Source: Maritimibacter sp. HL-12
GTDB taxonomy: Bacteria; Pseudomonadota; Alphaproteobacteria; Rhodobacterales; Rhodobacteraceae
NCBI RefSeq assembly: GCF_900177545.1
Contig: NZ_FXBQ01000001.1
Location: 2,474,122-2,538,121, forward strand
Direction of reading: 5' to 3'
DNA: 64,000 nucleotides
Below the pieces are notes generated by a model that saw only the letters and a list, made by a program, of their open reading frames with translations, ran no database searches and had not been told where the DNA came from. A program made the position numbers and the translations under genes. Below are positions 1 through 8,098 of this stretch, one piece after another (position 1 is the stretch's first letter; the number at the start of each line of letters is the position of its first letter).

Positions 1-1893
1 TTTGCCGCCGGGGCCGATGCGCGCGAGTTCGACGGCCCGGCGCTGGAGCCCCACCTGCCCGATGTGGTGGCCCGGATCGAAGCTTGCGAGGTGCCGTGGA
101 TCGCCGCGATTCGCGGCCCGGCGCTCGGCGGCGGCTGCGAACTGGCTTTGGCCTGCCGCTACCGCATCGCCACGCCCGACGCCCAGATCGGCTTGCCCGA
201 GGTGACGCTCGGTGTGGTGCCGGGGGCGGGCGGCACCCAGCGTCTGCCCCGGCTCGTGGGGCTCAAGGCGGCGCTCGACATGATCGCGACCGGCAAGCCG
301 GTCACTGGCGAACGGGCGCTGGCGCTGCGGCTGGTCGACGAGATTGCCGACGACCCGGCGTTTGCCGCCGAGGAGGTGAACCACGAGTTGCTTTCCACCG
401 TCGTGGCGATTGGCGATCTGCCGGGTCCGGAGACCGACGCCGAGGCCCTCGCTGCCGCGAAGGCGACGGCGGAGGCGCGGATGCGCGGCCAGATCGCGCC
501 GCATCGCGCCATCGACCTCGTCGAGATGAGCACGACCACCCCGCTCGGCGAAGCCCTGCAGGTGGAGCGCGAAACCTTCCTCAAGTTGCGCGTCGGCGCA
601 CAGGCGCGGGCGCTCCGCCACATCTTCTTCGCCGAACGCGGCGCGAAAGCGCCCGGTTGGTTGAAAGACACCCGCCCTGCCGAGATCACCCGCGCGGTGG
701 TGGTCGGCGGTGGCACGATGGGGGCGGGGATCGCCTATGCGCTTCTGAACGCCGGGATCTTCGTCGACATCATCGAGACCGATGCCGAGGGTGTCGCCCG
801 TGCCGAGGCGAACCTCGAAAACATCGTCGCGGCCAGTCTCAAGCGCGGCTTGATCACCGAGGCCCAGGCCCAGGCCCGCCGCGCGGCCTTCAACGCCACC
901 GCCGAATACGCCATCGCCCGCGAAGCCGATATTGCCATCGAGGCGGCCTTCGAGAGCATGGAGGTGAAACAGGCGGTGTTCACCCGGCTTCAGGCAGCGA
1001 TGCGGCCCGACACGCTGATGGCCACCAACACCTCCTACCTTGATGTCAACGAGATCGCCGCCGTGCTCGACGACCCGACCCGGCTGGTGGGGCTGCATTT
1101 CTTCGCCCCTGCCCATATCATGAAACTGCTGGAGATCGTGCGCGGCGAGGCCACCTCCGATGCCGCCCTCGCCACCGGATTCGCGCTGGCCAAGCGTCTG
1201 CGCAAGCTGCCGGTGCTCGCGGGAGTCTGCGACGGTTTCATCGGTAACCGGATTCTCGCGCGCTACCGCGAGGCCGCCGACACGGTGATGATGGACGGCT
1301 CGAACCCCTGGGAGATCGACGAGGCGATGGTCGAGTTCGGTTACCCGATGGGACCCTACGAGGCGCAAGACCTGTCCGGCCTCGATATCGCCTTCGCCAA
1401 CCGCCGCCGGCAGGACGTCACCCGCGACCCCAACCGGCGTTACATCCCGATTTCCGACCGGATGGTGAACGAGGGGCGGCTCGGCAAGAAGGCGGGCGTG
1501 GGCTGGTATCGCTACCCGGGCGGCGGCGGCAAGGTGATCGACCCGCTGGTGGAAGACCTTGCCCGCGAGGAGGCGTATTTTGCCAAGGTCGAGCGGCAGG
1601 CGTTCAGCGCCGATGAAATCCGCGAGCGCCTTGTGCTGGCGATGATCAACGAGGCGGCGGCGATCCTCGACGAGGGCATCGCGCAATCTGCGGCGGATAT
1701 CGACGTGGTGACGGTGGCGGGCTACGGCTTTCCGCGCTGGCGCGGCGGGCTCATGCACCATGCCGATACGATCGGGGCAGGGGCCATCCTCGCCCGGCTG
1801 GAGGCCTTCGCAAGGGAAGACCCGGTGGCGTGGCAACCCGCCGATCTGATCCGGCGGCTGGCCGCTCGGGGCGGCAGCTTCGCCGGGGTTTGA
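1..1893 (+). CDS. FadB/FadJ-type 3-hydroxyacyl-CoA dehydrogenase / enoyl-CoA hydratase, 5' end outside window
   Basis: Fatty-acid beta-oxidation multienzyme: hydrates 2-enoyl-CoA, then oxidises the 3-hydroxyacyl-CoA with NAD+, in the cytoplasm. The window opens inside the crotonase domain, so the 630 visible residues lack the start. The crotonase glycine block GPALGGGCELALACRYRIA lies near visible residue 39, followed by PGAGGTQRLPRL. The NAD-binding segment VVVGGGTMGAGIAYA is near 232, the dehydrogenase signature LHFFAPAHIMKLLEIV near 365 and DGFIGNRI near 411, with a helical C-terminal dehydrogenase domain after that. This is the domain order of the FadB/FadJ alpha subunit; I cannot tell which. 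No thiolase partner is seen in the window. Confidence 0.93.
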   Translation, partial: FAAGADAREFDGPALEPHLPDVVARIEACEVPWIAAIRGPALGGGCELALACRYRIATPDAQIGLPEVTLGVVPGAGGTQRLPRLVGLKAALDMIATGKPVTGERALALRLVDEIADDPAFAAEEVNHELLSTVVAIGDLPGPETDAEALAAAKATAEARMRGQIAPHRAIDLVEMSTTTPLGEALQVERETFLKLRVGAQARALRHIFFAERGAKAPGWLKDTRPAEITRAVVVGGGTMGAGIAYALLNAGIFVDIIETDAEGVARAEANLENIVAASLKRGLITEAQAQARRAAFNATAEYAIAREADIAIEAAFESMEVKQAVFTRLQAAMRPDTLMATNTSYLDVNEIAAVLDDPTRLVGLHFFAPAHIMKLLEIVRGEATSDAALATGFALAKRLRKLPVLAGVCDGFIGNRILARYREAADTVMMDGSNPWEIDEAMVEFGYPMGPYEAQDLSGLDIAFANRRRQDVTRDPNRRYIPISDRMVNEGRLGKKAGVGWYRYPGGGGKVIDPLVEDLAREEAYFAKVERQAFSADEIRERLVLAMINEAAAILDEGIAQSAADIDVVTVAGYGFPRWRGGLMHHADTIGAGAILARLEAFAREDPVAWQPADLIRRLAARGGSFAGV

Positions 1894-1917
1894 TCCGGCG
1901 AAACCTGCCGGACGTGG

Positions 1918-2610
1918 TCAGATCTCGATCGGCTGCATCACCTCCGGTTCGATCACGTCGATCCCGGTGAGCACCTCCTTCATCAGCGCCGCCGATTGTT
2001 CGAGCAGCGGGAATGTGCGGTAGTGGCAGGGGATCACGGTGCGGAAGTTGAAATAGCGTTGTGCGGCATAGGAGGCGCGGGCCATGTCCATGGTAAAATG
2101 TCCGCCCGCGCAGAGCAGCCCGATATCGGGATTATGCACCTCTCCCATCCATTCCATGTCGGCCATGATATCGGTATCGCCGGTGGCGTAGATCACGTGG
2201 CCCTCGCCCGCGATCATGTAGCCCGACTCGGTGCCGGTATAGACCGGGCCGTTCGCGGTCTGGGTGGCGGAGGAATGGGTTGCGTTGACCATCGTCACCG
2301 CCACCTTGCCGAGCCGCACCGTGCCGCCCTTGTTGAAGCCGATGGTTTCGAAATCGTGGCGCGAGGCCCACCATTGGGTGAGATCGTAGATCGCGACCGC
2401 GGGGATCCCCAGTTCCTCGCAGATCGCCGGCGCGTCCTTGGCGTGGTCGCCGTGGCCGTGGGTGACCAGCACGTGGGTTGCGCCCGCGATCGCCTCGGCG
2501 CGGCGCTCGGGCGGGAACATCGGGTTTCCCTCGAACCACGGATCGAGCAGGATCACCGCGTCCTCGATCTCGATGCGGAAACTCGCGTGGCCTAGCCAGG
2601 TGATTTTCAT
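1918..2610 (-). CDS. UPF0173-family metal-dependent hydrolase (metallo-beta-lactamase fold)
   Basis: A 230-residue cytoplasmic protein whose substrate is unknown. The N terminus MKITWLGHASFRIE and the zinc-binding HGHGDH at residues 51-56 identify the metallo-beta-lactamase fold of the UPF0173 group; a further THSSATQTANGP segment and GDTDI near residue 145 fit the remaining metal-ligand regions. I chose the ATG at 2610 rather than one ten codons upstream because family members begin at MKI and a GGGAGAA ribosome-binding site lies just before it. It is convergent with the beta-oxidation gene and divergent from the ceramidase-like gene. Family assignment is firm; physiological role is not inferable. 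Confidence 0.9.
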   Translation of the reverse strand: MKITWLGHASFRIEIEDAVILLDPWFEGNPMFPPERRAEAIAGATHVLVTHGHGDHAKDAPAICEELGIPAVAIYDLTQWWASRHDFETIGFNKGGTVRLGKVAVTMVNATHSSATQTANGPVYTGTESGYMIAGEGHVIYATGDTDIMADMEWMGEVHNPDIGLLCAGGHFTMDMARASYAAQRYFNFRTVIPCHYRTFPLLEQSAALMKEVLTGIDVIEPEVMQPIEI

Positions 2611-2666
2611 CTCGGTTCTCCCTATCGTTCGTACCACCATGGTATCACGCGAGGGGGGCAGCGAAA

Positions 2667-3329
2667 GTGGAATGGACGCGCGCGGTAGACGGTTATTGCG
2701 AAAGGCTCGATCCGGGGTTCTGGGCCGAGCCGATCAACGCGGTGACCAACGCCGCCTTTCTCGTTGCCGCGCTGGTCATGGGGCTTCGGCTGCGCGGCGC
2801 CGGCTTGCCTCTTGCCAACCTCCTGGTGGGGATTCTGGCTGCAATCGGGCTTGGATCTTTCCTTTTTCACACCTTCGCGCAAGCCTGGGCCGGAATGGCC
2901 GACGTGCTGCCGATCCTCATGTTCATCCTCGCCTACGTCTTTGCTGCGAGCCGGGATTTTCTCGGCTTGAGCGGCCGCATCGCCGGGCTGGTGACACTGG
3001 GGTTCGTCCCCTACGCCGCCGCCACCGTGCCGCTGTTCGGGCTGATCCCCGGGCTCGGTTCCTCGGCAGGCTACGCGCCGGTGCCGCTGCTGATCGCGGG
3101 CTATGCCTGGCTGATGCGCACACGCGCGCCCGGAACCGCGCGCGGCCTTGCCATCGGCGCGGGGCTGCTGGTGCTCTCGCTGACTGCGCGCACGCTTGAT
3201 GAACCGCTCTGCGACGTGCTGCCGATGGGCACGCATTTCCTGTGGCACATCCTCAACGCGGTGATGCTGGGCTGGATGATCGAGGTCTACCGCGCCCACA
3301 TGCTTGCGGGGCGCGGGCGCGGGCGCTAA
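2667..3329 (+). CDS. Ceramidase-like integral membrane protein
   Basis: A 220-residue protein with about seven hydrophobic segments. The motif GSFLFHTFAQAWAGMADVLPI contains the Ser-His-Asp pattern of the alkaline ceramidase/PAQR-type membrane hydrolases, and a C-terminal THFLWHILNA supplies further histidines expected to bind zinc. Known members of this superfamily hydrolyse amide bonds of ceramides in the membrane; bacterial substrates are mostly untested, so lipid-amide hydrolysis is inference. Translation begins at GTG 2667, preceded at eight bases by a strong GAGGGGGG ribosome-binding site; the ATG five bases later is out of frame. It stands alone, ending 50 bases before gatC. Confidence 0.82.
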   Translation: MEWTRAVDGYCERLDPGFWAEPINAVTNAAFLVAALVMGLRLRGAGLPLANLLVGILAAIGLGSFLFHTFAQAWAGMADVLPILMFILAYVFAASRDFLGLSGRIAGLVTLGFVPYAAATVPLFGLIPGLGSSAGYAPVPLLIAGYAWLMRTRAPGTARGLAIGAGLLVLSLTARTLDEPLCDVLPMGTHFLWHILNAVMLGWMIEVYRAHMLAGRGRGR

Positions 3330-3379
3330 ACGGGCAGGCGACGGGCACAGGCTGCCCGCATGGAACGCACGGAGGCCCC

Positions 3380-3667
3380 ATGTCGATCGACATCGAAACC
3401 GCCCGCAAGGTTGCGCACCTTGCCCGTATCCGGGTCGAGGAGGCGCGCCTGCCCGCGCTCGCCGCGGAGTTCAACACGATCCTCGGCTTCATCGAGCAGT
3501 TGAACGAGGTGAACGTGGACGATATCGAACCGATGACCTCGGTCACGCCGATGCGGCTGAAGCGCCGCGAAGACGTGGTGACGGACGGCGGCTATCCCGA
3601 GAAGGTGCTCGCCAACGCGCCCGACGCCCGCGAGGGCTTTTTTGCCGTGCCGAAAGTGATGGAATGA
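3380..3667 (+). CDS. gatC: Asp-tRNA(Asn)/Glu-tRNA(Gln) amidotransferase subunit C
   Basis: The 95-residue small subunit of the GatCAB complex, which amidates misacylated Glu-tRNA(Gln) or Asp-tRNA(Asn). GatC wraps around GatA and stabilises it. The sequence begins [17 protein letters not shown] and ends with the typical [22 protein letters not shown] tail region, matching the family in length and both conserved ends. A GGAGG site sits four bases before the ATG, somewhat close. The stop is one base from the gatA start, so the two are co-translated. gatB is not in the window, which is common because the genes are often split in alphaproteobacteria. Confidence 0.95.
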   Translation: MSIDIETARKVAHLARIRVEEARLPALAAEFNTILGFIEQLNEVNVDDIEPMTSVTPMRLKRREDVVTDGGYPEKVLANAPDAREGFFAVPKVME

Positions 3668-3668
3668 C

Positions 3669-5150
3669 ATGAGCGAACTGACCAGCCTGACCATTGCCGC
3701 GGCGCGCGACGCGCTGGCCAAGGGCGAAACCACCGCGACCGAACTCACCGAGGCCTGCCTTGCCGAGATCGAGGGCGCGGATGCACTTGGTGCCTTCGTC
3801 CACAAGACCCCGGATATCGCGCGGGAACAGGCGAAAGCGGCGGATGCCCGGATCAAGGCGGGCGAGGCCACCGCGATGACGGGCATCCCGCTCGGCATCA
3901 AGGATCTGTTCTGCACCATGGGCGTGGCGAGCCAGGCCGGGAGCGCCATCCTCGAAGGCTTCAAGCCGGAATACGAATCCACCGTCACCCGGAACCTGTT
4001 CGACGCGGGCGCGGTGATGCTCGGCAAGCTCAACATGGACGAGTTCGCCATGGGCTCGTCGAATGAAACCTCGGTCTACGGCAACGCGGTGAACCCGTGG
4101 AAGGTCGATGACCGCCAGCTCACCCCCGGCGGCTCCTCCGGCGGCTCTGCCAGCGCCGTGGCCGCCGATCTCTGCCTTGCCGCCACCGGCACCGATACCG
4201 GCGGCTCGATCCGCCAGCCCGCCGCCTTCACCGGGATCACCGGATTGAAGCCGACCTATGGCCGGGTCTCGCGCTGGGGCATCGTCGCCTTCGCCTCCTC
4301 GCTCGACCAGGCCGGGCCGATGACCAAATCGGTGCGCGACGCCGCGATCATGCTGGGCGCGATGGCCGGGCATGATCCGAAAGACAGCACCTGTGCCGAC
4401 CTGCCGGTGCCCGATTTCGAAGCCGCGCTCACCGGCGACATCAAGGGCAAGGTGATCGGCATCCCGCGCGAATACCGGCTCGACGGCATGCCCGCCGAGA
4501 TCGAGAAGCTCTGGGACGAGGGCAAGGCGATGCTCGCGGATGCCGGGGCCAAGTTGATCGACATTTCGCTGCCGCACACCAAGTATGCGCTGCCGGCCTA
4601 TTACGTCATCGCCCCCGCCGAGGCCTCCTCGAACCTCGCGCGCTACGACGGCGTGCGCTACGGCCACCGCGCGAAGCTCGCGGCGGGCGAGGGCATCAGC
4701 GACATGTATGAGAAAACCCGCGCCGAGGGGTTCGGGGCGGAGGTGCAGCGCCGGGTGATGGTGGGCACCTACGTGCTCTCCGCCGGGTTCTACGACGCCT
4801 ATTACAACCGCGCCCGCAAGGTCCGTGCCCTGATCAAGCGCGATTTCGACGACGCCTTCGACCAGGGCGTGGATGCGATCCTCACCCCGGCCACGCCCTC
4901 CGCTGCCTTCGGGCTGGGAGAAATGACCGAGGCCGATCCGGTGCAGATGTATCTCAACGACGTCTTCACGGTGACGGTCAACCTCGCGGGCCTGCCCGGC
5001 ATCTCGGTGCCCGCCGGGCTTGATGCCAAGGGCCTGCCGCTCGGGCTCCAGCTTATCGGCAAGCCTTGGGAAGAGGGTGATCTGCTGAATACCGCCTATG
5101 CGCTCGAACGTGCGGCGGGCTTTGTTTCCAAGCCCGAGAAATGGTGGTAA
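3669..5150 (+). CDS. gatA: Asp-tRNA(Asn)/Glu-tRNA(Gln) amidotransferase subunit A
   Basis: Glutaminase subunit of GatCAB (493 residues, normal length): releases ammonia from glutamine and channels it to GatB for transamidation of the misacylated tRNA. The amidase catalytic triad is visible: Lys78 in [10 protein letters not shown], the cis-Ser156 in the [10 protein letters not shown] block and nucleophile Ser180 in [12 protein letters not shown]. Later segments [17 protein letters not shown] and LPGISVPAG are typical of GatA rather than of other amidases. The start follows the gatC stop by one base. Confidence 0.97.
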   Translation: MSELTSLTIAAARDALAKGETTATELTEACLAEIEGADALGAFVHKTPDIAREQAKAADARIKAGEATAMTGIPLGIKDLFCTMGVASQAGSAILEGFKPEYESTVTRNLFDAGAVMLGKLNMDEFAMGSSNETSVYGNAVNPWKVDDRQLTPGGSSGGSASAVAADLCLAATGTDTGGSIRQPAAFTGITGLKPTYGRVSRWGIVAFASSLDQAGPMTKSVRDAAIMLGAMAGHDPKDSTCADLPVPDFEAALTGDIKGKVIGIPREYRLDGMPAEIEKLWDEGKAMLADAGAKLIDISLPHTKYALPAYYVIAPAEASSNLARYDGVRYGHRAKLAAGEGISDMYEKTRAEGFGAEVQRRVMVGTYVLSAGFYDAYYNRARKVRALIKRDFDDAFDQGVDAILTPATPSAAFGLGEMTEADPVQMYLNDVFTVTVNLAGLPGISVPAGLDAKGLPLGLQLIGKPWEEGDLLNTAYALERAAGFVSKPEKWW

Positions 5151-5197
5151 TCCCCGCGACCGACGCTAATCTGGCGTCGGACAACCGGGGGCGCAGG

Positions 5198-5914
5198 ATG
5201 CGTATCGCGACCGTTTTGAGTATCATGGCGTTTACACTGGCCGCCTGCAGCCCGCCGGTTCCCGACAGCGGGGCCGGTGCCAATGACACCGCCTTGTCGT
5301 CGACCGGCGCGTCCGTGCTGCCGCCCACCACCCCCGTGGCCGCCGCATCGCTGGACGAAAGCGGCGAATCCCTCGCCGCCGAAACCGCTGCCGTGCTCGG
5401 ACTTGAGGGGGCCCCGGCAACCGGCGAACCGCTCTCGGCCATGGCACCCGATTCCGCCACTGCCGCGCCGGTCGGGCTTTCCGACGAGCAGAGCTTTGAA
5501 GCCGTCAGCGAACGCGAGTCGATCGAAAGCGATGCGGCGCGGATCGACGCCAACCGGGAACAATACACGGTGATCCAGCCCACCGAACTGCCGCCGCGCC
5601 CCGATGGCTCCGGCCCTTCGATCGTGTCCTACGCGCTTGCCACCACAAACAACCCGGGTCAGCCGCTCTACCGCCGCACGGGGATCGCCGCCGCCAGCCG
5701 CTATGAGCGTGCCTGCGCCCGGCATGGCAGCCCCGACCGCGCCCAGGAAGCCTTCCTCGACGCGGGCGGCCCCGAGCGCGACCGCTACGGTATGGACCCC
5801 GATGGCGACGGCTTCGCCTGCACCTGGGATCCGCGCCCCTTCCGGGCCGCGCGAGACGCCGCACCGGCGGACGTGGACACCTACGAAGACGTCGAAACCC
5901 CCGGCGAATCGTGA
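5198..5914 (+). CDS. Lipoprotein with excalibur-like calcium-binding C terminus
   Basis: Predicted 238-residue lipoprotein. The start at 5198 gives a signal sequence MRIATVLSIMAFTLAAC with lipobox LAAC and lipidated Cys17; an upstream in-frame ATG at 5141 would bury this signal and overlap gatA. Residues 20 to about 150 are low-complexity and rich in Ala, Ser and Pro, probably a disordered periplasmic linker. The C-terminal part has YERACARHGS and DPDGDGFAC, the DxDxDGxxC pattern of excalibur-type calcium-binding domains. Its GTGA stop overlaps the start of the next gene, a peptidoglycan amidase, which suggests a shared cell-wall role (inference). Confidence 0.8.
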   Translation: MRIATVLSIMAFTLAACSPPVPDSGAGANDTALSSTGASVLPPTTPVAAASLDESGESLAAETAAVLGLEGAPATGEPLSAMAPDSATAAPVGLSDEQSFEAVSERESIESDAARIDANREQYTVIQPTELPPRPDGSGPSIVSYALATTNNPGQPLYRRTGIAAASRYERACARHGSPDRAQEAFLDAGGPERDRYGMDPDGDGFACTWDPRPFRAARDAAPADVDTYEDVETPGES

Positions 5915-6615
5915 CCGGCCCCGGCCCGGCGATCTCGCAGCCCTCGCCGAATTTCGGTGGCCGCCGGGATGGGTTGCGCCCCGAGTTGGTGGTGCTGCAC
6001 TACACCGCGATGCCCGATGCGCAGGCCGCGCTGGCGCGGCTATGCGCGCCCGAGCATGAGGTGTCGGCGCATTACCTGATCGCCCGGGATGGCCGGCTGT
6101 TCCGGCTTGTCGAGGAAGACCAGCGGGCCTGGCACGCCGGGACGGGAAACTGGCGCGGACGGGGCGACGTGAATTCGCGCTCGATCGGCGTCGAGTTGGA
6201 CAATTGCGGCAATTCTCCCTTCGCCGAGCCGCAGATGGCGCGGCTGGAAGTGTTGCTTTGCGATATTCTTGCGCGCTGGCAGATCCAGCCCGAAGGTGTC
6301 ATCGCGCATTCGGATTTCGCCCCGACTCGCAAGACAGATCCGGGCCCGAGGTTCGACTGGCAGCGGCTGTCGTTGCAGGGCCTCGCGGTCTGGCCCGCGC
6401 CTGGAACACCGGCGTCGGCTCCTGACGAAGCCGCGTTTCTCAAAGCTGCCCGGGCCTTCGGATACCCCGTCGAAGATGGCTTCGCCGCGGTGCTCGCGGC
6501 TTTCCGCGCCCGATTCCGGCCTTGGGCGCGTGGGTCACTCGACGAGTCCGACATGGCCGCGATCGAGGATCTCGCCCGCCGCTTCGCGGTTGACCGGGCG
6601 GCCCGGCGCGCCTAA
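5911..6615 (+). CDS. N-acetylmuramoyl-L-alanine amidase (Amidase_2/AmpD-like)
   Basis: A 234-residue zinc amidase that cleaves the bond between muramic acid and the stem peptide. Predicted zinc ligands are His30 (VVLHYTAM), His133 (IAHSDFAPTR) and Asp143 (KTDPGPRFDW), with the family GVELDN acid at Glu95. The sequence starts at GTG 5911 inside the stop of the preceding lipoprotein gene (GTGA overlap), so the two are translationally coupled. No signal peptide is visible, which fits a cytoplasmic AmpD-like recycling enzyme acting on anhydro-muropeptides. The C terminus (about residues 165-234) is longer than minimal AmpD. rnpB begins within ten bases of its stop. Confidence 0.92.
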   Translation: MTGPGPAISQPSPNFGGRRDGLRPELVVLHYTAMPDAQAALARLCAPEHEVSAHYLIARDGRLFRLVEEDQRAWHAGTGNWRGRGDVNSRSIGVELDNCGNSPFAEPQMARLEVLLCDILARWQIQPEGVIAHSDFAPTRKTDPGPRFDWQRLSLQGLAVWPAPGTPASAPDEAAFLKAARAFGYPVEDGFAAVLAAFRARFRPWARGSLDESDMAAIEDLARRFAVDRAARRA

Positions 6616-6621
6616 GTCAGC

Positions 6622-6990
6622 AGCGCGCGGATGGCCGGATGGCCGCGGGGGGCAACCTCCGAGGAAAGTCCGGACTCCACAAGGCAACGGTGCCGGGTAA
6701 CGCCCGGCGGGGGCAACCCCAGGGAAAGCGCCACAGAGATCAGACCGCCTTTCTTCGGGAAGGCAAGGGTGAAACGGTGGGGTAAGAGCCCACCGCGCGA
6801 CTGGCAACAGGAGCGGCACGGCAAGCCCCACCGGGAGCAATGCCAAATAGGGACCTCGCATGGGCTGCCTTGGCCCGGGGTCCGGGTCGGCAGCTAGAGC
6901 GTCCGGGCAACCGGCCGCCCAGAGGAATGGTCATCATCCCCGGGGAGACCCGGGGTTACAAAATCCGGCTTACAGGCCATCCGCGCGTAT
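6622..6990 (+). ncRNA. rnpB: RNase P RNA, bacterial type A
   Basis: Catalytic RNA of RNase P, which removes 5' leaders from pre-tRNAs. The universally conserved GAGGAAAGTCCGGACTCC block lies at about 6659-6676, followed by the CACAGA-type segment (ccacagagatcagac) and, near the 3' end, the agaggaatggtcatc and cttacaggccat elements. Bases 6624-6636 (cgcgcggatggcc) pair perfectly with 6975-6987, giving a 13-bp P1 helix that fixes both ends to within a few bases. Length of about 370 nt is normal for alphaproteobacteria. Its promoter must lie within the amidase gene. Confidence 0.95.
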
Positions 6991-7021
6991 CTTCATCACG
7001 GCAATACTGCCTCGCGGGGGT

Positions 7022-7050
7022 GCGGGGGTGAGAAACCCCCACCTCCTTTC
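7022..7050 (+). terminator. Possible rnpB terminator
   Basis: A short G-rich hairpin (7024-7029 pairing with 7035-7040, loop gagaa) lies 35 bases after the mature rnpB end. The following cctccttt is only weakly U-rich, so termination here is tentative. Confidence 0.35.
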
Positions 7051-7085
7051 GCCGCCCGGTGGGCAACTGACCACGCGCGCGGGTC

Positions 7086-7460
7086 TCAGACGTGCTGGTC
7101 GATCAGGATCGGATTGCCGTCGGGGTCTTCGAGGGTGATGTAGCCCGGGCCGCTGCCGTCCGGGTCGGTCTCTTCGATCAACACCATGCCCTCTGCCTTC
7201 AGACGTTCCTGTATCGCGCGAACGTCCTCGTACGGTTCCGCGAGGGGCTCTGCCATTGGCCCCCAGCCCGGATTGAAGGTCAGCAGGTTCTTGTCGAACA
7301 TGCCCTGGAACAGGCCGATGGTGGTGGCGCCGCTTCTGAGGATGAGCCAGCCCTGGTCCTGATCACCGCCGGCTTCGGAGAATCCGAGCTTTTCGTAGAA
7401 CGCCCGGGAGGCCGCGATGTCAGAGACGGCGTGGCTGACGGAAAATGCACCCAGATGCAT
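7086..7460 (-). CDS. VOC-superfamily (glyoxalase/bleomycin-resistance fold) protein
   Basis: A 124-residue single-domain protein of the vicinal oxygen chelate superfamily, which includes glyoxalase I, extradiol dioxygenases and antibiotic-binding proteins. Two beta-alpha-beta modules are visible: [21 protein letters not shown] at the start and, at the end, [18 protein letters not shown] with the conserved DPDGN turn. Substrate cannot be predicted. It lies convergent with rnpB and divergent from rpmG, with about 140 bases before rpmG that must hold both promoters. Confidence 0.88.
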   Translation of the reverse strand: MHLGAFSVSHAVSDIAASRAFYEKLGFSEAGGDQDQGWLILRSGATTIGLFQGMFDKNLLTFNPGWGPMAEPLAEPYEDVRAIQERLKAEGMVLIEETDPDGSGPGYITLEDPDGNPILIDQHV

Positions 7461-7602
7461 GAAATGTCCTTTCGTGTCACGATTGCCGGGTCAGTGTAGC
7501 GCATTTGCCGGCACAATGCGGTTGACTCGGGCGGCCGGGACGCTACAAGGCGGGCTTCAAGGATTTGACCGGGCGCATGACGCCCGACGAGGAGTTGACA
7601 TC

Positions 7603-7770
7603 ATGGCGAAACCGACCACTATCAAGATCCGCCTGAACTCGAGCGCGGGCACCGGGCACTTCTACGTGACCAAGAAGAACGCCCGCACGATGACCGAGAA
7701 GATGACCGCGCGGAAATATGATCCCGTGGTGCGCAAGCACGTCGAATACAAGGAAGGCAAGATCAAGTAA
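7603..7770 (+). CDS. rpmG: 50S ribosomal protein L33
   Basis: Ribosomal protein bL33, 55 residues, part of the large subunit near the E site. The sequence [18 protein letters not shown] ... [17 protein letters not shown] matches the family. It has no CxxC pairs, so it is the zinc-independent form. An AGGAG ribosome-binding site precedes the ATG, and a strong intrinsic terminator follows the stop, so it is a single-gene transcription unit. Confidence 0.97.
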   Translation: MAKPTTIKIRLNSSAGTGHFYVTKKNARTMTEKMTARKYDPVVRKHVEYKEGKIK

Positions 7771-7790
7771 TCCTGCCGATGCCGAAAAGA

Positions 7791-7822
7791 AAAAGGCCGC
7801 GCTTTCATGCGCGGCCTTTTTT
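7791..7822 (+). terminator. Intrinsic terminator after rpmG
   Basis: Perfect 12-bp stem aaaaggccgcgc / gcgcggcctttt with a six-base loop and a continuing T run. The A-rich left arm also gives a U run on the other strand, so it may stop the small gene 7856-8002 as well. Confidence 0.9.
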
Positions 7823-7855
7823 CGTTTCCAGCCGGTGCCTTGCCGCGCCCGCGGT

Positions 7856-8002
7856 TCAGCCTTGGTGTTTGCCGGCTTGTATGATGCGACGTTTTCGGGC
7901 GCGCCGGATCACGATGTAGAACAGCACGAACCCGCCCAGGAACCCGCCGAGGCCAAGCGTCAGCATGGGCCGCTGGGTGAGCGAGTCGAACACGGTCTGC
8001 AT
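7856..8002 (-). CDS. Small single-span membrane protein (48 residues)
   Basis: An uncharacterised short gene in what would otherwise be an empty gap. It reads MQTVFDSLTQRPMLTLGLGG, then a glycine-rich hydrophobic segment (about residues 13-33, ending LFYIVI), then a basic tail RRARKRR and a final QAGKHQG. This is a typical small inner-membrane protein, with the positive tail probably cytoplasmic. The AAGGAG ribosome-binding site six bases before the ATG is strong evidence for translation. The stop is followed about 35 bases on by the bidirectional hairpin after rpmG. Upstream lies the DASS transporter, 97 bases away in the same direction, so it could be read from that transcript. I do not recognise a family. 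Confidence 0.7.
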   Translation of the reverse strand: MQTVFDSLTQRPMLTLGLGGFLGGFVLFYIVIRRARKRRIIQAGKHQG

Positions 8003-8098
8003 GTCATCTCCTTGCGTCTCTGCCGGTTTGGCGTGGGATAGCTTGAAAATGCGGCAGCGGATCGACCCTTCGAGGGAGAAACGACGGCGCGCTTCCGG

